The translations under genes and the position numbers were made by a program. Below are positions 16,861 through 25,737 of a stretch of 64,000 nt of DNA, piece by piece. The stretch covers positions 1-64,000 of the forward strand of contig CAYQQR010000011.1 of assembly GCA_964420035.1 (NCBI GenBank). Reading direction: 5' to 3'. Positions within the stretch are counted from its first letter, which is position 1; each line of letters begins with the position of its first letter. The DNA is from CAYQQR01 sp964420035. GTDB lineage: Bacteria > Bacteroidota > Bacteroidia > Bacteroidales > SM23-62. A model generated the notes under the pieces. That model worked only from the letters and a program-made list of their open reading frames with translations, did not search any database and was not told the DNA's origin.

Positions 16861-18465
16861 ATGAAATATATAAAGCTAATATCCATCGTTCTGGCATTCA
16901 TCCTGGCCCAGGCCTGTTCGGAAGATTTCCTGGAAGTGGAGAATGTCAATAACCTGTCTGCAGAGAACTTCTACCAGACGGAACTGGATTTCGACCAACT
17001 CCTGATCACTTGTTACATGCCCCTGGCATTCAGCAATCTGTATGGAGTAGACCTGCACGTCCTGCAGTATGCCCTGGACGACCGTGTGATCCATGAGCAA
17101 TTCAATACGCAGAACCTGCAGTTCGATGCAACCAACGGATCGGTTCAAAATCATTATTACGGCATCTATACCGGGATATACCGCTGCAATCTTTTCCTGG
17201 ACCGGTTCAAGCCGGAAGTGATCACCAGCGACCCGGGAAAAGCTGCCGAAATGGAGGCACAGGCCCATTTCCTGAGGGGCTTGTATTACTGGTACGCCGC
17301 ATACTGGTTTGAAGTCTCCCCTTTGCTGCGCGAACCCTACGTACCCAATACCCTTTATCCCAATTCGACGCAGGATTCCCTGTATGCCTTTGCTGAACAG
17401 GAGATGCAATTATCCATCGACGACCTGCCCGTGCAATGGGAGGATGCCAACGTGGGCCGGATCACACAGGGTGCTGCTAAGGCCTTCCTTGCCAAACTGT
17501 ACATGTACAGGCAGGATGAAGGCGACTGGGCCAAAGCCGAACAGCTGCTCGGTGAGATCATCAGCAGTGGCAATTATGCCTTGAATATGCCCAAGGGAAC
17601 AGACTCCCTGGATTATGTCTTTGCCTTCCTGGCCAATTTCTCCCATATGGACATGCCCGCGGGAAACGGAAATGTTTATGATTCGGAACATAATTCCGAG
17701 TATATGTTCGATGTGGAATTCGAATACGGCTATATCGTTCAACGCTACCTGCCGGGAAGAAGGTCGACAGGATCAAATATAAGCTGGTACAACTCCATAT
17801 TCGGCGGATTTAAGAACATTGCCATCAACGATGATGTCTTTCCGGATGAGTTCGAGGAACCCGCCGGCCATCCTGCAGGATTGAAAAAGGATCCGCGCTA
17901 TTATGCCACTTTCTGGTGGGTAGGTGATACGGTGGATTTCCGTGATGACTCGCCAAAACGCTATGAGGTGATCAAGGAAAGTGACCTGAACTCTTCGCTG
18001 GGAAGCAGGGCCATGATCCGGAAATACTATTATCCCCCGCATATCAAAATTGGAGACCAGTATTCACTGGCTCCCTACGCCGACCCGACCAACTGGAGGC
18101 TGATGCGCTATGCCGACGTATTGTTGCTCTATGCAGAAGCCATCCTCAGGCAGGCCGGTGGTGTGTCCACCAACGACGCGGATGCCCTGGCGGCTTTCAA
18201 CCAGGTAAGGACCCGGGCCGGTATGCCCACCCTTCCCGAGATTACCGGAGACGATATTATCCATGAAAGGGATATCGAGTTTGCCGGGGAACATCAACGT
18301 TACTGGGACCTGGTGCGCTGGTACAAGAGTGGTTGGATGACCATCGAGGAAGTGCGGCAATATAAGCCCCTGTTCCAGGAAAGGCACGTTTGTCTGCCCA
18401 TTCCATTGAAAGAGATCAACAATTTCCAGGGTGTTTTGAAACAGAATGAAAAATGGTTAAATTAA
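16861..18465 (+). CDS. susD: SusD/RagB-family lipoprotein
   Basis: A 534-residue surface lipoprotein with a SPII signal (lipobox ending at C19, AQACSEDFLEV). It has the SusD layout: helical TPR-like N-terminal part, the GLYYWYAAYWF region, a central YADVLLLYAEAILRQAG stretch and the C-terminal RDIEFAGEHQRYWDLVRW signature. It caps the SusC barrel and captures glycan. The gene starts 30 bases after susC and overlaps the long form of the next gene, so the three are co-transcribed. Confidence 0.95.
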   Translation: MKYIKLISIVLAFILAQACSEDFLEVENVNNLSAENFYQTELDFDQLLITCYMPLAFSNLYGVDLHVLQYALDDRVIHEQFNTQNLQFDATNGSVQNHYYGIYTGIYRCNLFLDRFKPEVITSDPGKAAEMEAQAHFLRGLYYWYAAYWFEVSPLLREPYVPNTLYPNSTQDSLYAFAEQEMQLSIDDLPVQWEDANVGRITQGAAKAFLAKLYMYRQDEGDWAKAEQLLGEIISSGNYALNMPKGTDSLDYVFAFLANFSHMDMPAGNGNVYDSEHNSEYMFDVEFEYGYIVQRYLPGRRSTGSNISWYNSIFGGFKNIAINDDVFPDEFEEPAGHPAGLKKDPRYYATFWWVGDTVDFRDDSPKRYEVIKESDLNSSLGSRAMIRKYYYPPHIKIGDQYSLAPYADPTNWRLMRYADVLLLYAEAILRQAGGVSTNDADALAAFNQVRTRAGMPTLPEITGDDIIHERDIEFAGEHQRYWDLVRWYKSGWMTIEEVRQYKPLFQERHVCLPIPLKEINNFQGVLKQNEKWLN

Positions 18466-18485
18466 TAACGCAAAAACAAGATAAA

Positions 18486-19157
18486 ATGGGAAAGCTAATC
18501 TTAAGTCTTTTGGCTTTAGTTGTAGTGACAGCATCTTGCACCAAAGAACCTGCTGTCCTTGAGGGATTTAATATCACTGCAAGTGCCACCGACATTATTG
18601 CCGGAGATGCCATTACTTTTACGATTGAAGGAGAAATGGATTTCCTGACCTTCTTCAACGGTCAGCCCGGCAATCAATGGTTGGAGTACCCGGTGGACAA
18701 AGGCAAGGTGATCAACCTGGCCACTGCCGGGGAGTATACGCAAACCTATCAGATCCATGGTACCTGGACCGCCACTTTCGTGGCTTCCAGCTATGGAAAC
18801 TGGTCGGAAGATGAGCAGGTGGAAACCAGGGAATTCACCATCACCGTCACCGATAACCGCACCAATGTTCTGGATTGTGATTTCATTATTGGGTCCCTCA
18901 TCTCCTCTGCCACTTATGAAGGCGTGATCGATGAAGAATCGAACCTCGTTACCGGCACCGTTCCATCTGATGAGAAGGTGACCAATGTGAAGATCAACTT
19001 CACCCTCGAGTCACCCTATGCCGAGATTACCGTTGGTGGAGAGCCCTTTGTCAACAATGAGCAAAAGGTTGATCTGACCAATCCCCTGGTCTTTACCATC
19101 ACCTCACCCGACGGGTCTTCGGAAGATTGGACCCTTCAGTTGATCAAGCAGGACTAA
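18486..19157 (+). CDS. SusE-position surface lipoprotein (DUF5018-like)
   Basis: A 223-residue lipoprotein; the start chosen at 18486 puts the lipobox at C18 (VTASC). An upstream ATG at 18453 would overlap susD and spoil the signal peptide. The mature part looks like two beta-sandwich modules: about 25-120 (PKD/Ig-like) and about 125-223, which ends in the ITSPDGSSEDWTLQL pattern typical of DUF5018-type domains. Its position after susD suggests a surface glycan-binding protein of the SusE/SusF kind. A terminator follows at once and closes the operon. Confidence 0.75.
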   Translation: MGKLILSLLALVVVTASCTKEPAVLEGFNITASATDIIAGDAITFTIEGEMDFLTFFNGQPGNQWLEYPVDKGKVINLATAGEYTQTYQIHGTWTATFVASSYGNWSEDEQVETREFTITVTDNRTNVLDCDFIIGSLISSATYEGVIDEESNLVTGTVPSDEKVTNVKINFTLESPYAEITVGGEPFVNNEQKVDLTNPLVFTITSPDGSSEDWTLQLIKQD

Positions 19158-19181
19158 TTATCGGATGGAACTCAACGAATC

Positions 19182-19220
19182 AACAGGGGCACCGGATATT
19201 TCTCCGCCCCTGTTTTTTTT
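19182..19220 (+). terminator. Rho-independent terminator of the SusCD operon
   Basis: A 9-bp perfect stem AACAGGGGC/GCCCCTGTT (19182-19190 with 19206-19214), followed by a T-rich run to 19220. Confidence 0.88.
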
Positions 19221-19247
19221 CGGTTCATCCGGAAATCTCTAACTTTG
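19217..19247 (+). promoter_or_regulatory. Putative promoter before the SGNH gene
   Basis: TAACTTTG (19240-19247) matches TAnnTTTG and lies 28 bases before the start codon. The -33 position holds TTTT rather than TTTG, 19 bases upstream. Confidence 0.5.
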
Positions 19248-19275
19248 TTCAGCAGGAACTTAAGCCGGAGCGGGA

Positions 19276-20430
19276 ATGAGTAAAGAGCATGCCAGGAATA
19301 TCTTTGAGCGGAACCCCGTACTTACGATGATCCTTTTCTGGATTCTGGTAATTGTAGTTCTGGATCTTACTGCAGGGGCCATTTTTGGCAAAAAAACCTA
19401 CCAGGATTTCAGAATAAGTCATTATTACCTCCATCATGCCCTGAAACCCAACACCGTATCCGAGTCGCGCTGGTCGACCTACATCTACCCCTTTGTCACC
19501 AACTCCCTGGGCTTCCGGGATTCCGTGCCAAGGAGGTTCCCGCTGGAAAAACAGTCCCGGCGCATCCTCATCCTGGGGGATTCCCATACCGAGGGAGTGG
19601 ACCTGGCCTTTGAAGACACCTTTGCAGGGATCCTTGCATCCAGGGGAAAACCACACGATACCGAGGTCCTGTCGGCAGCCGCCATCAGTTACAGCCCGAA
19701 GATCCATTGTCTTATGGCGGATTACTGGTTGCGGTACAAAAGACTGGAATGTGATGAAGTATATATTTTTATCGACATTTCCGATATCCAGAATGAATTT
19801 GTTTACAGGGATTTTAATCCGGGTGAGCCGTCGGGCTCAAAAGACTTTTTAAATAAGGTCCGGAATTTCTTTATTAAAAGGTCCTTCCTGGTCCGGTCTG
19901 TCAGGAACATCTTCAGGGAAAAAGGAAAGGAAGTGTTCTACGAGAATATGAATAAGCTGGGGCAACAGTTCCAGGGGGCGGACAGGACTATATCCGCAGA
20001 CCTGTATTATTCCTTTTTCGATCATTTCAATGACGATGTGCTGCTTGCCAATCCACGGTTTCATTTTGTGCACGACTGGCTCTACGACGAGGAATTCAGA
20101 ACCCTGGCCAAAAGGGGTATTGAGCTTGGGCAACAGAATATAAGCCGGATCAGGGAGATCTGCGATAAACGGCAAATATCCCTCAGCCTTGCCGTTCATC
20201 CCTGGCACAAACAGATCATGGAAAGGGATACATCAGATTTGTTCGTCCAATCCTGGAAGAACTTTGCCGATAGTGCAGGCATCGGATTCATCAACTTATA
20301 TCCCCTCTTTGTCAACCAGGAAAATCCCGTTGAAATAATTGAAAAGTGTTATATAAGGAATGATAACCACTGGAACGAATACGGTCACCAGAAGGTGGCG
20401 GAAGCCCTGGAAAAGATCATCTGGAATTAG
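19276..20430 (+). CDS. Membrane-anchored SGNH/GDSL hydrolase-like protein
   Basis: A 384-residue protein with one N-terminal transmembrane segment (about 15-37) and a periplasmic domain. Block I of the SGNH fold is seen as ILGDSHTEG (catalytic Ser in GDSH), and the catalytic dyad near the C terminus as NDNHWNEYGH. Proteins of this type are esterases or acetyltransferase partners acting on carbohydrate O-acyl groups. It lies between the SusCD operon and the fucosidase, and its end is four bases from the TPR lipoprotein start, so those two are coupled. A role in removing or moving acetyl groups on glycans is inference. Confidence 0.75.
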   Translation: MSKEHARNIFERNPVLTMILFWILVIVVLDLTAGAIFGKKTYQDFRISHYYLHHALKPNTVSESRWSTYIYPFVTNSLGFRDSVPRRFPLEKQSRRILILGDSHTEGVDLAFEDTFAGILASRGKPHDTEVLSAAAISYSPKIHCLMADYWLRYKRLECDEVYIFIDISDIQNEFVYRDFNPGEPSGSKDFLNKVRNFFIKRSFLVRSVRNIFREKGKEVFYENMNKLGQQFQGADRTISADLYYSFFDHFNDDVLLANPRFHFVHDWLYDEEFRTLAKRGIELGQQNISRIREICDKRQISLSLAVHPWHKQIMERDTSDLFVQSWKNFADSAGIGFINLYPLFVNQENPVEIIEKCYIRNDNHWNEYGHQKVAEALEKIIWN

Positions 20431-20434
20431 CATT

Positions 20435-21421
20435 ATGCATGCATCCGGATCCCTGCCACTGCTTCTGCTTCTGCTTACTCTGTCGGTGGGTTGCCAGAGC
20501 AGGAACAGAATGAGGGAGGAGATACGGGAACTATCCGGAAAAGAAAATTCCTCCTATGAGATGGCTCTGCTGATCGGCGAATATGCCAACCGTTTTCCGG
20601 ACGACCTGGAAGTACTGACCCGCCATTCAAAACTGCTGCTGGAAAGAGGGTACTTCCGTGAGGCTATGCTTTTGGCAAATAGTATTATCAGCCGGGACAG
20701 CAATAAGAGTAAAGCCTGGCATACCAGTGCCATGGCCAGGGCCGAGATGTGGCAATTCAGCAGTTCCCTGAACGACCTGGAAGAATATTGCAAAATGAAA
20801 GGTGTCGAACCGGAGTTAAATGCAGACTACCGGAACATAAAGGTGATGGAGCAGATACACGGGCTTATCCAGGATACAGACCGCAGTATAAGCAATGCCC
20901 CTGATTCCGCAGCTTTATACAGGGAAAGGGCCGACCTTTTGTTAAAGATGAACCGTCCCCTTGCGGCCCGTGCCGATTACCGGTATTTGTTCGAACTCCA
21001 ATACAACGAACAGGATTTCATCTTCAACCTGCTGCGTTCCGGTTTTCTGCTGGAAGAGTTCCCCGAAGCCCAAAAAGATTTGGAAGTTTTTCAGAAACGA
21101 TACCCGGATCATTCAATGACCGGTTTGGAACTCTTTGAATCCCTTATTCGTTCGGCGGTCAAACTGGAAAACAACAAGCCTTCGGAAACGGATTATCTTG
21201 TAGAAATGGCCAGGATATACGCTTCGGCCCAACTGGAAACCAAAGCCATTTCTTACCTGCAAAGAGCCCTGCAAAGCGACCCGGGTAACCTGAATATCAA
21301 ATACAGGATGGCCGTGGTATACCTGATGAAGAAAGAGCTGAAAACTGCCCGCCGTCTTGCACGGGAACTGCAGGAAGCAGGATTCAATCTCCCGGATCAA
21401 TTCACGGAACAAATTAAATGA
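20435..21421 (+). CDS. TPR-repeat lipoprotein
   Basis: The ATG at 20435 gives a 328-residue lipoprotein with a clean lipobox at C20 (LSVGC); a longer upstream reading would overlap the SGNH gene and hide it. The mature part is mostly alpha-helical with tetratricopeptide-like repeats (for example around residues 45-110 and the C-terminal AKAISYLQRALQSDPGN-type unit), a fold for protein-protein contacts. It follows the SGNH gene by four bases and may scaffold or assist it at the membrane. A palindrome-bearing octamer array begins at its stop codon. Function is not known. Confidence 0.75.
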   Translation: MHASGSLPLLLLLLTLSVGCQSRNRMREEIRELSGKENSSYEMALLIGEYANRFPDDLEVLTRHSKLLLERGYFREAMLLANSIISRDSNKSKAWHTSAMARAEMWQFSSSLNDLEEYCKMKGVEPELNADYRNIKVMEQIHGLIQDTDRSISNAPDSAALYRERADLLLKMNRPLAARADYRYLFELQYNEQDFIFNLLRSGFLLEEFPEAQKDLEVFQKRYPDHSMTGLELFESLIRSAVKLENNKPSETDYLVEMARIYASAQLETKAISYLQRALQSDPGNLNIKYRMAVVYLMKKELKTARRLARELQEAGFNLPDQFTEQIK

Positions 21422-21470
21422 AGTTCCCTGCCTGCCGGCAGGCAGGCTAAGTTCCTGGGTTCCTGGGTTC
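21420..21470. repeat. 8-bp array (CTGGGTTC-type) interrupted by a palindrome
   Basis: GAAGTTC (21420-21426), then the perfect 20-bp palindrome CCTGCCTGCCGGCAGGCAGG (21427-21446), then CTAAGTTC, CTGGGTTC and CTGGGTTC (21447-21470). The palindrome sits between array units in register. Confidence 0.85.
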
Positions 21471-21476
21471 ATTTAT

Positions 21477-21484
21477 TATCTTTG
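21477..21484 (+). promoter_or_regulatory. Bacteroidota -7 element (TATCTTTG) for the fucosidase
   Basis: TATCTTTG is an exact TAnnTTTG match, 24 bases before the GH29 start. The position where the -33 element would sit falls inside the octamer array. Confidence 0.55.
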
Positions 21485-21508
21485 TTTTTAAACTAAAGAC
21501 CTAAACCC

Positions 21509-22819
21509 ATGAAAAAATTAATCCTCCTTGCTACAATCCTGGTATACGCTTTACATGGATTTACACAATATAAATACATGCCGGCTCCGGAGAACCTGGA
21601 AGCACGGGAGTGGTTCCGGGATGCTAAATACGGTCTCTTTGTGCATTGGGGTGTTTACAGTATCCTGGGCAACGGCGAATGGGTGATGAACAACAGAGAG
21701 ATCCCCATAGAACAGTACGAAAAACTGTCCTCCTTCTTTAATCCCCTTGATTTTGATGCCGGTGAATGGGTGAAAATTGTTAAGGAAGCGGGCATGAAAT
21801 ACATCACCGTCACCAGCAAACATCACGATGGCTTTGCCATGTTCGATTCAAAAGTATCCGGTTATGATATCGTCGACCGGACACCCTACGGCAAGGATGT
21901 TCTGAAACAGCTTGCAGAAGCCTGTCAGAAAGAAGGAATTAAACTGTTTTTTTATTACTCCCAGCTCGACTGGCACCACCCCGAGTATTACTACGGCGGG
22001 CGTACCGGAGGGGATTTTACCGGCAGGGATAAAAACAGGGACTGGCCGGTTTACCTGGATTATATGAACAACCAGATTGAAGAATTACTCACCCAATACG
22101 GACCCGTGAGCGGGATCTGGTTCGACGGCTGGTGGGACAAGAAAGACGCCGACTGGCAACTGGAAAAAACCTACAGGCTGATCCACGAACTGCAGCCGGC
22201 CTGCCTGGTCGGCAACAACCACCATGTGACCCCCTTCGAAGGAGAGGATTTCCAGATGTTCGAAAAGGACCTGCCCGGACAAAACACCACCGGATGGGCC
22301 TCCGGCCAGGAGGTGAGCAAGGAAATGCCCCTGGAAACCTGCGAAACCATCAGCGCCAGCGGTAACTGGGGATTCAATATCTATAACAGCAGACAAAAAG
22401 ATGTAAAGACCCTCGTCCAATACCTGGTCCGGGCCGCCGGATACAACAGCAATTTCCTCCTGAACGTGGGCCCCATGCCCAACGGCAAGATCCGCCCGGA
22501 ACAAGTGAAGGTACTGAAGGAAATCGGGGAATGGCTCGAAGTTTACGGGGAAAGCATCTACGGTACCCGGGGCGGACCCATCACCCCGAAATCCTGGGGT
22601 GTATCCACCAATAAAAACAATAAAATATACCTCCATATCCTGGATCGCGCCGACCAGGTACTGGCCATCCCCATTGGCATGCTCCGTATCAAATCCGTTA
22701 AAACCTTCAGGGAACAAACCCCTGTCGCGTATGAGATCGTCGATGAAGTCATGGTCCTCAAACTCCCGCCCGTCCATCCTTCGGAATATGACCTGGTGAT
22801 TGAGATGAAACTTAAATAG
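21509..22819 (+). CDS. GH29 alpha-L-fucosidase
   Basis: A 436-residue secreted enzyme with an SPI signal peptide (about 1-19, ending GFTQ). GH29 landmarks are clear: KYGLFVHWGVYS (H46), TSKHHDGFAMFDS (H105, H106), and the nucleophile D206 in GIWFDGWWD. It releases alpha-linked L-fucose from glycans with retention. The C-terminal part (from about residue 355) looks like the usual small beta-sandwich. The acid/base residue could not be assigned with confidence. It has its own promoter element and stands alone after the SGNH/TPR pair, in the same region as the SusCD genes. Confidence 0.93.
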   Translation: MKKLILLATILVYALHGFTQYKYMPAPENLEAREWFRDAKYGLFVHWGVYSILGNGEWVMNNREIPIEQYEKLSSFFNPLDFDAGEWVKIVKEAGMKYITVTSKHHDGFAMFDSKVSGYDIVDRTPYGKDVLKQLAEACQKEGIKLFFYYSQLDWHHPEYYYGGRTGGDFTGRDKNRDWPVYLDYMNNQIEELLTQYGPVSGIWFDGWWDKKDADWQLEKTYRLIHELQPACLVGNNHHVTPFEGEDFQMFEKDLPGQNTTGWASGQEVSKEMPLETCETISASGNWGFNIYNSRQKDVKTLVQYLVRAAGYNSNFLLNVGPMPNGKIRPEQVKVLKEIGEWLEVYGESIYGTRGGPITPKSWGVSTNKNNKIYLHILDRADQVLAIPIGMLRIKSVKTFREQTPVAYEIVDEVMVLKLPPVHPSEYDLVIEMKLK

Positions 22820-22938
22820 ACTATAGCCGACAGACCACAGACCACGGTACCTTTACGTTGAAAGTAATACCAAAATTAGTTCTCGCTTCGGTATTAAATC
22901 CAGCTTGAGGAAAGGATTATCGAAATCTACAAACATAC

Positions 22939-22988
22939 CGTGGTCCGTCGTCCCTGCCTGCCAGGCAGGCATGGCGTCGTCCGTGGTC
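22939..22988. repeat. 7-bp array (CGTGGTC/CGTCGTC) interrupted by a palindrome
   Basis: CGTGGTC and CGTCGTC (22939-22952) precede a 7-bp-arm palindrome (22953-22969, CCTGCCT/AGGCAGG) and a five-base remainder, then CGTCGTC and CGTGGTC follow (22975-22988). A 10-bp inverted partner of the left side lies at 22840-22849. Confidence 0.82.
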
Positions 22989-23012
22989 TTTTAAAAAACA
23001 ACTATTCACATT

Positions 23013-23082
23013 TATACCCCCCTAATTATTATTATATTTTATTAGTTTTTATATTATTCTAAAATATACCCCCTTAAATTTG
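23013..23082 (+). promoter_or_regulatory. Two direct repeats TATACCCCC(C)TTAAATT-like with -7 element
   Basis: TATACCCCCCTAATT (23013-23027) and TATACCCCCTTAAATT (23065-23080) are direct repeats 52 bases apart, about five helical turns. The second overlaps TAAATTTG (23075-23082), an exact TAnnTTTG match. They look like operator sites for the porin-PII-amtB operon; the regulator is unknown. Confidence 0.5.
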
Positions 23083-23153
23083 GAGGTAATTAGAAAATAT
23101 TAATACTTTTACGGCATCAACCCCAATTTAGTATCAACTTAAAACTTTACCTC

Positions 23154-23924
23154 ATGAAAAAGCTAAAGTTCAAAAGTTGGGCATTGGGGTTGGTGCTTCT
23201 TTCCCCGGCAGCCCACCCGGATTTAAGAGCCCGGGAAGCTGGTTCAAACCTCAGCATGGGCACCGACCTGGTCAGCCGCTACATCTGGCGCGGCTTGAAC
23301 ACGGGGGGGCCGGGTGCTCACTTTCAGCCCTGGCTCGAGTACCGTATGGGTCAGACCGGTGTGGCCCTTGGTGCATGGGGGTCCTATTCCCTGGGATCGG
23401 GAACCGGCACGGAGGTGGACCTTTACCTGAGCTATACCCCCGTGTCCTTTCTGACCATAGGGGTCACGGATTATTTCTTTCCGGCGGATGCCGCTTTCGG
23501 AAGCAGTTCATTTTTCGATTACGGTGCCGGCACCACGGGACATACCCTGGAGGCCATGATTAGCTTTAACGGGTTGAAGGATTTCCCATTGTCGGTGCTT
23601 TTTGCCATGAACTTTTACGGGGCGGACGGCACGGATGAGAACGGGGATAATTACCTGGCCAAATACCTGGAACTATCTTATGCATTTGCGGCAGGAGAAA
23701 CAACCATAGTCCCTGTGGCAGGCATGGCCCTGGATGATCCCAGGGAGGAAGAGAGTGCGGTTGGTTGGTACGGGAACTCTGCAGGGTTGATCCAGGCCGG
23801 GTTTACCCTCGGCCGTGAAATAAAAATAACCGAACACATGGATTTGCCGGTATCGATAGCCTTCCTTGTCAATCCGGAGGCAGAGAACATTTACCTGGTA
23901 TTGACCATTGGATTTACCTTTTAA
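23154..23924 (+). CDS. Putative outer-membrane porin (TorF/Gcw_chp-like)
   Basis: A 256-residue protein with an N-terminal signal peptide (about 1-26) and a beta-rich body that begins SMGTDLVSRYIWRGLN, the hallmark of the TorF/Gcw_chp family of putative porins, and ends with the aromatic pattern TIGFTF of outer-membrane barrels. It precedes a PII gene and amtB with small gaps, so it may help ammonium or another nitrogen source cross the outer membrane. That link is inferred from position only. Confidence 0.72.
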   Translation: MKKLKFKSWALGLVLLSPAAHPDLRAREAGSNLSMGTDLVSRYIWRGLNTGGPGAHFQPWLEYRMGQTGVALGAWGSYSLGSGTGTEVDLYLSYTPVSFLTIGVTDYFFPADAAFGSSSFFDYGAGTTGHTLEAMISFNGLKDFPLSVLFAMNFYGADGTDENGDNYLAKYLELSYAFAAGETTIVPVAGMALDDPREEESAVGWYGNSAGLIQAGFTLGREIKITEHMDLPVSIAFLVNPEAENIYLVLTIGFTF

Positions 23925-23942
23925 CAATCAAGCACAACCGAT

Positions 23943-24299
23943 ATGAAAAAGATTGAAGCCATCATCAGGAAAACCAAATTTCCGGAAGTCAAAGAGGCCT
24001 TACATGACACCGGGATCGATTTCTTTTCTTACTGGGAAGTAAGAGGGGTGGGCAAGGCTCGCGAAAGTCGTGTTTACAGGGGAATTGCCTATGACACCAG
24101 TACCATAGAGCGGCTCCTGATCTCTATTGTAGTCCGGGACAAGAACCTGGACCGGACCATTGATGCCCTCATGGAAGCATCCCGGACGGGGGAGATCGGG
24201 GACGGGAAGATCTTCGTTTCCCCCGTTCAGGAAAGTTACCGGATCCGGACCGGTGAAAAGGGTGATGACACCTTATTCATCAAGGATGAGAAAGCCTGA
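23943..24299 (+). CDS. glnK: PII nitrogen regulatory protein (GlnB/GlnK family)
   Basis: A 118-residue cytoplasmic PII protein. The family core is clear: MKKIEAIIR at the N terminus, the T-loop with YRGIAYDTS, the B-loop TGEIGDGKIFV, and RIRTGEKGDD at the C terminus. PII trimers sense 2-oxoglutarate and ATP/ADP and bind AmtB to block ammonium entry. Y50 lies where E. coli GlnB has the uridylylated Y51, but the T-loop is about one residue shorter and DTS replaces the usual following residues, so modification is uncertain. It lies directly upstream of amtB, the standard glnK-amtB pairing. Confidence 0.92.
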   Translation: MKKIEAIIRKTKFPEVKEALHDTGIDFFSYWEVRGVGKARESRVYRGIAYDTSTIERLLISIVVRDKNLDRTIDALMEASRTGEIGDGKIFVSPVQESYRIRTGEKGDDTLFIKDEKA

Positions 24300-24350
24300 C
24301 CGGTAATGGGGTTACTTATAACTATTTGAATCATATCAATATTGAAAATC

Positions 24351-25610
24351 ATGGAAGAAACGATACATACAATGACCGACACGGTAGGGGAACTGACCAT
24401 ATCCACGGATACCTTATGGGTTTTGGTGGCAACCGTTCTGGTAATGTTCATGCAGCCCGGTTTTGCCATGGTTGAAGCCGGTTTCACCCGCGCAAAGAAC
24501 ACAGCTAACATATTAATGAAGAACATCATGGATTTTTCCATCGGATCACTCATTTTTTGGACCCTGGGCTACACCATCATGTTCGGTGAGGATATAGCCG
24601 GCCTGTTCGGGAAAGCCATATTCTTCTTAAACTCCGATGGGATCAACGGCATTACCGACAAAGCCGGCCTGATGTTCCAGACGGTTTTTGCCGCCACGGC
24701 TGCAACCATCGTCTCCGGTGCGGTAGCCGAGCGTACGAAATTCAGTACCTACCTGATATTCAGTGCACTCATAACAGCCATTATTTACCCCGTTTCCGGT
24801 CACTGGATCTGGGGCGGTGGATGGCTGAGTCAGCTGGAAACCCCTTTTCACGACTTTGCAGGTTCCACTGTTGTACATTCCGTCGGTGCCTGGTTAGGAT
24901 TGACAGGGGCAGCCATCATCGGACCCCGCCTGGGGAAGTACGGACCCAATGGGAAAGTCAATGCCATCCCGGGTCACAGTCTGACCCTGGGTGCGCTGGG
25001 CGTATTCATCTTGTGGTTCGGCTGGTTCGGGTTCAACCCGGGTTCCCGGCTGGCCATGGCGGGCAGCAGTAATGCCCTGGCCGTATCCCATATATTCCTG
25101 ACCACCAACCTGGGGGCAGCAGCAGGGGCGGTGACGGCCATGTTCATTACCTGGATGCAATTCAAGCGTCCCGGCTTGTCCATTACTTTGAACGGGGCGC
25201 TGGCCGGACTGGTGGCCATAACGGCAGGCTGTGACATTGTAAGTCCGGGCGGGGCGGTGATCATTGGCATCATCGCCGGATCCGTACTGGTCCTCGGGGT
25301 GGAGTTCATCGATAAGGTGCTGAAGGTCGACGACCCGGTCGGGGCGGTTTCCGTACACGGCCTGTCCGGGGCCACCGGCACCATCATGGTGGGATTTTTC
25401 GCCACCGAAGGAGGTTTGTTCTACGGGGGAGGAACCGGTCTGCTGCTCAGCCAGCTTATCGGTGTATTCTCTGTTGCTGCCTGGGCGATGGGCATGGGCT
25501 TCCTGATGTTCATGATCCTGAAAAAGACCGTCGGGGTAAGGGTATCCAGGAGGGTCGAGGAAGAGGGCCTGGATGTCTATGAACACGGGGAAAGCAATTA
25601 CAACATGTAG
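24351..25610 (+). CDS. amtB: Ammonium transporter
   Basis: A 419-residue Amt/Mep/Rh-family channel with about 11 transmembrane helices. Typical motifs are present: MQPGFAMVEAGFTRAKN, the HDFAGSTVVHSVGA segment with one pore histidine, and SVHGLSGATGTIMVG with the second. It conducts ammonia/ammonium across the inner membrane. The ATG at 24351 is preferred over an upstream TTG. It forms an operon with the porin and PII genes and ends opposite a convergent trpB-like gene. Confidence 0.95.
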   Translation: MEETIHTMTDTVGELTISTDTLWVLVATVLVMFMQPGFAMVEAGFTRAKNTANILMKNIMDFSIGSLIFWTLGYTIMFGEDIAGLFGKAIFFLNSDGINGITDKAGLMFQTVFAATAATIVSGAVAERTKFSTYLIFSALITAIIYPVSGHWIWGGGWLSQLETPFHDFAGSTVVHSVGAWLGLTGAAIIGPRLGKYGPNGKVNAIPGHSLTLGALGVFILWFGWFGFNPGSRLAMAGSSNALAVSHIFLTTNLGAAAGAVTAMFITWMQFKRPGLSITLNGALAGLVAITAGCDIVSPGGAVIIGIIAGSVLVLGVEFIDKVLKVDDPVGAVSVHGLSGATGTIMVGFFATEGGLFYGGGTGLLLSQLIGVFSVAAWAMGMGFLMFMILKKTVGVRVSRRVEEEGLDVYEHGESNYNM

Positions 25611-25737
25611 TACTACAGGAAAAACAAAATTTTAACTGTGCGCGAAGAACGCAAAAAAATACAATATTGACATACTTTGCGTCTCCCGCGCCTTCTTCGC
25701 GATCTTAGCGGTTGAGGAATATATTAAAAACCTGTTC
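25611..25737. terminator. Convergent intergenic region with imperfect inverted repeat
   Basis: The segment between the convergent amtB and trpB-like genes contains GCGCGAAGAACGCAAA and, further on, the roughly inverted ACTTTGCGTCTC...CTTCTTCGCG. The two could form an imperfect stem that ends transcription from both sides. This is suggestive only. Confidence 0.35.

Larger units (their letters stand above)
22820..23153. other. Intergenic region with heptamer repeats, palindrome and direct repeats
   Basis: No gene. It holds a heptamer array and palindrome (22939-22988), an inverted partner GACCACGGTA at 22840-22849, and two TATACCCCC-type direct repeats upstream of the porin gene. Confidence 0.7.

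Noticed and set aside
22085..22777. 230-residue minus-strand frame opposite the fucosidase
   Set aside because: Antisense to a well-supported GH29 gene with its nucleophile and histidine motifs; no independent support.
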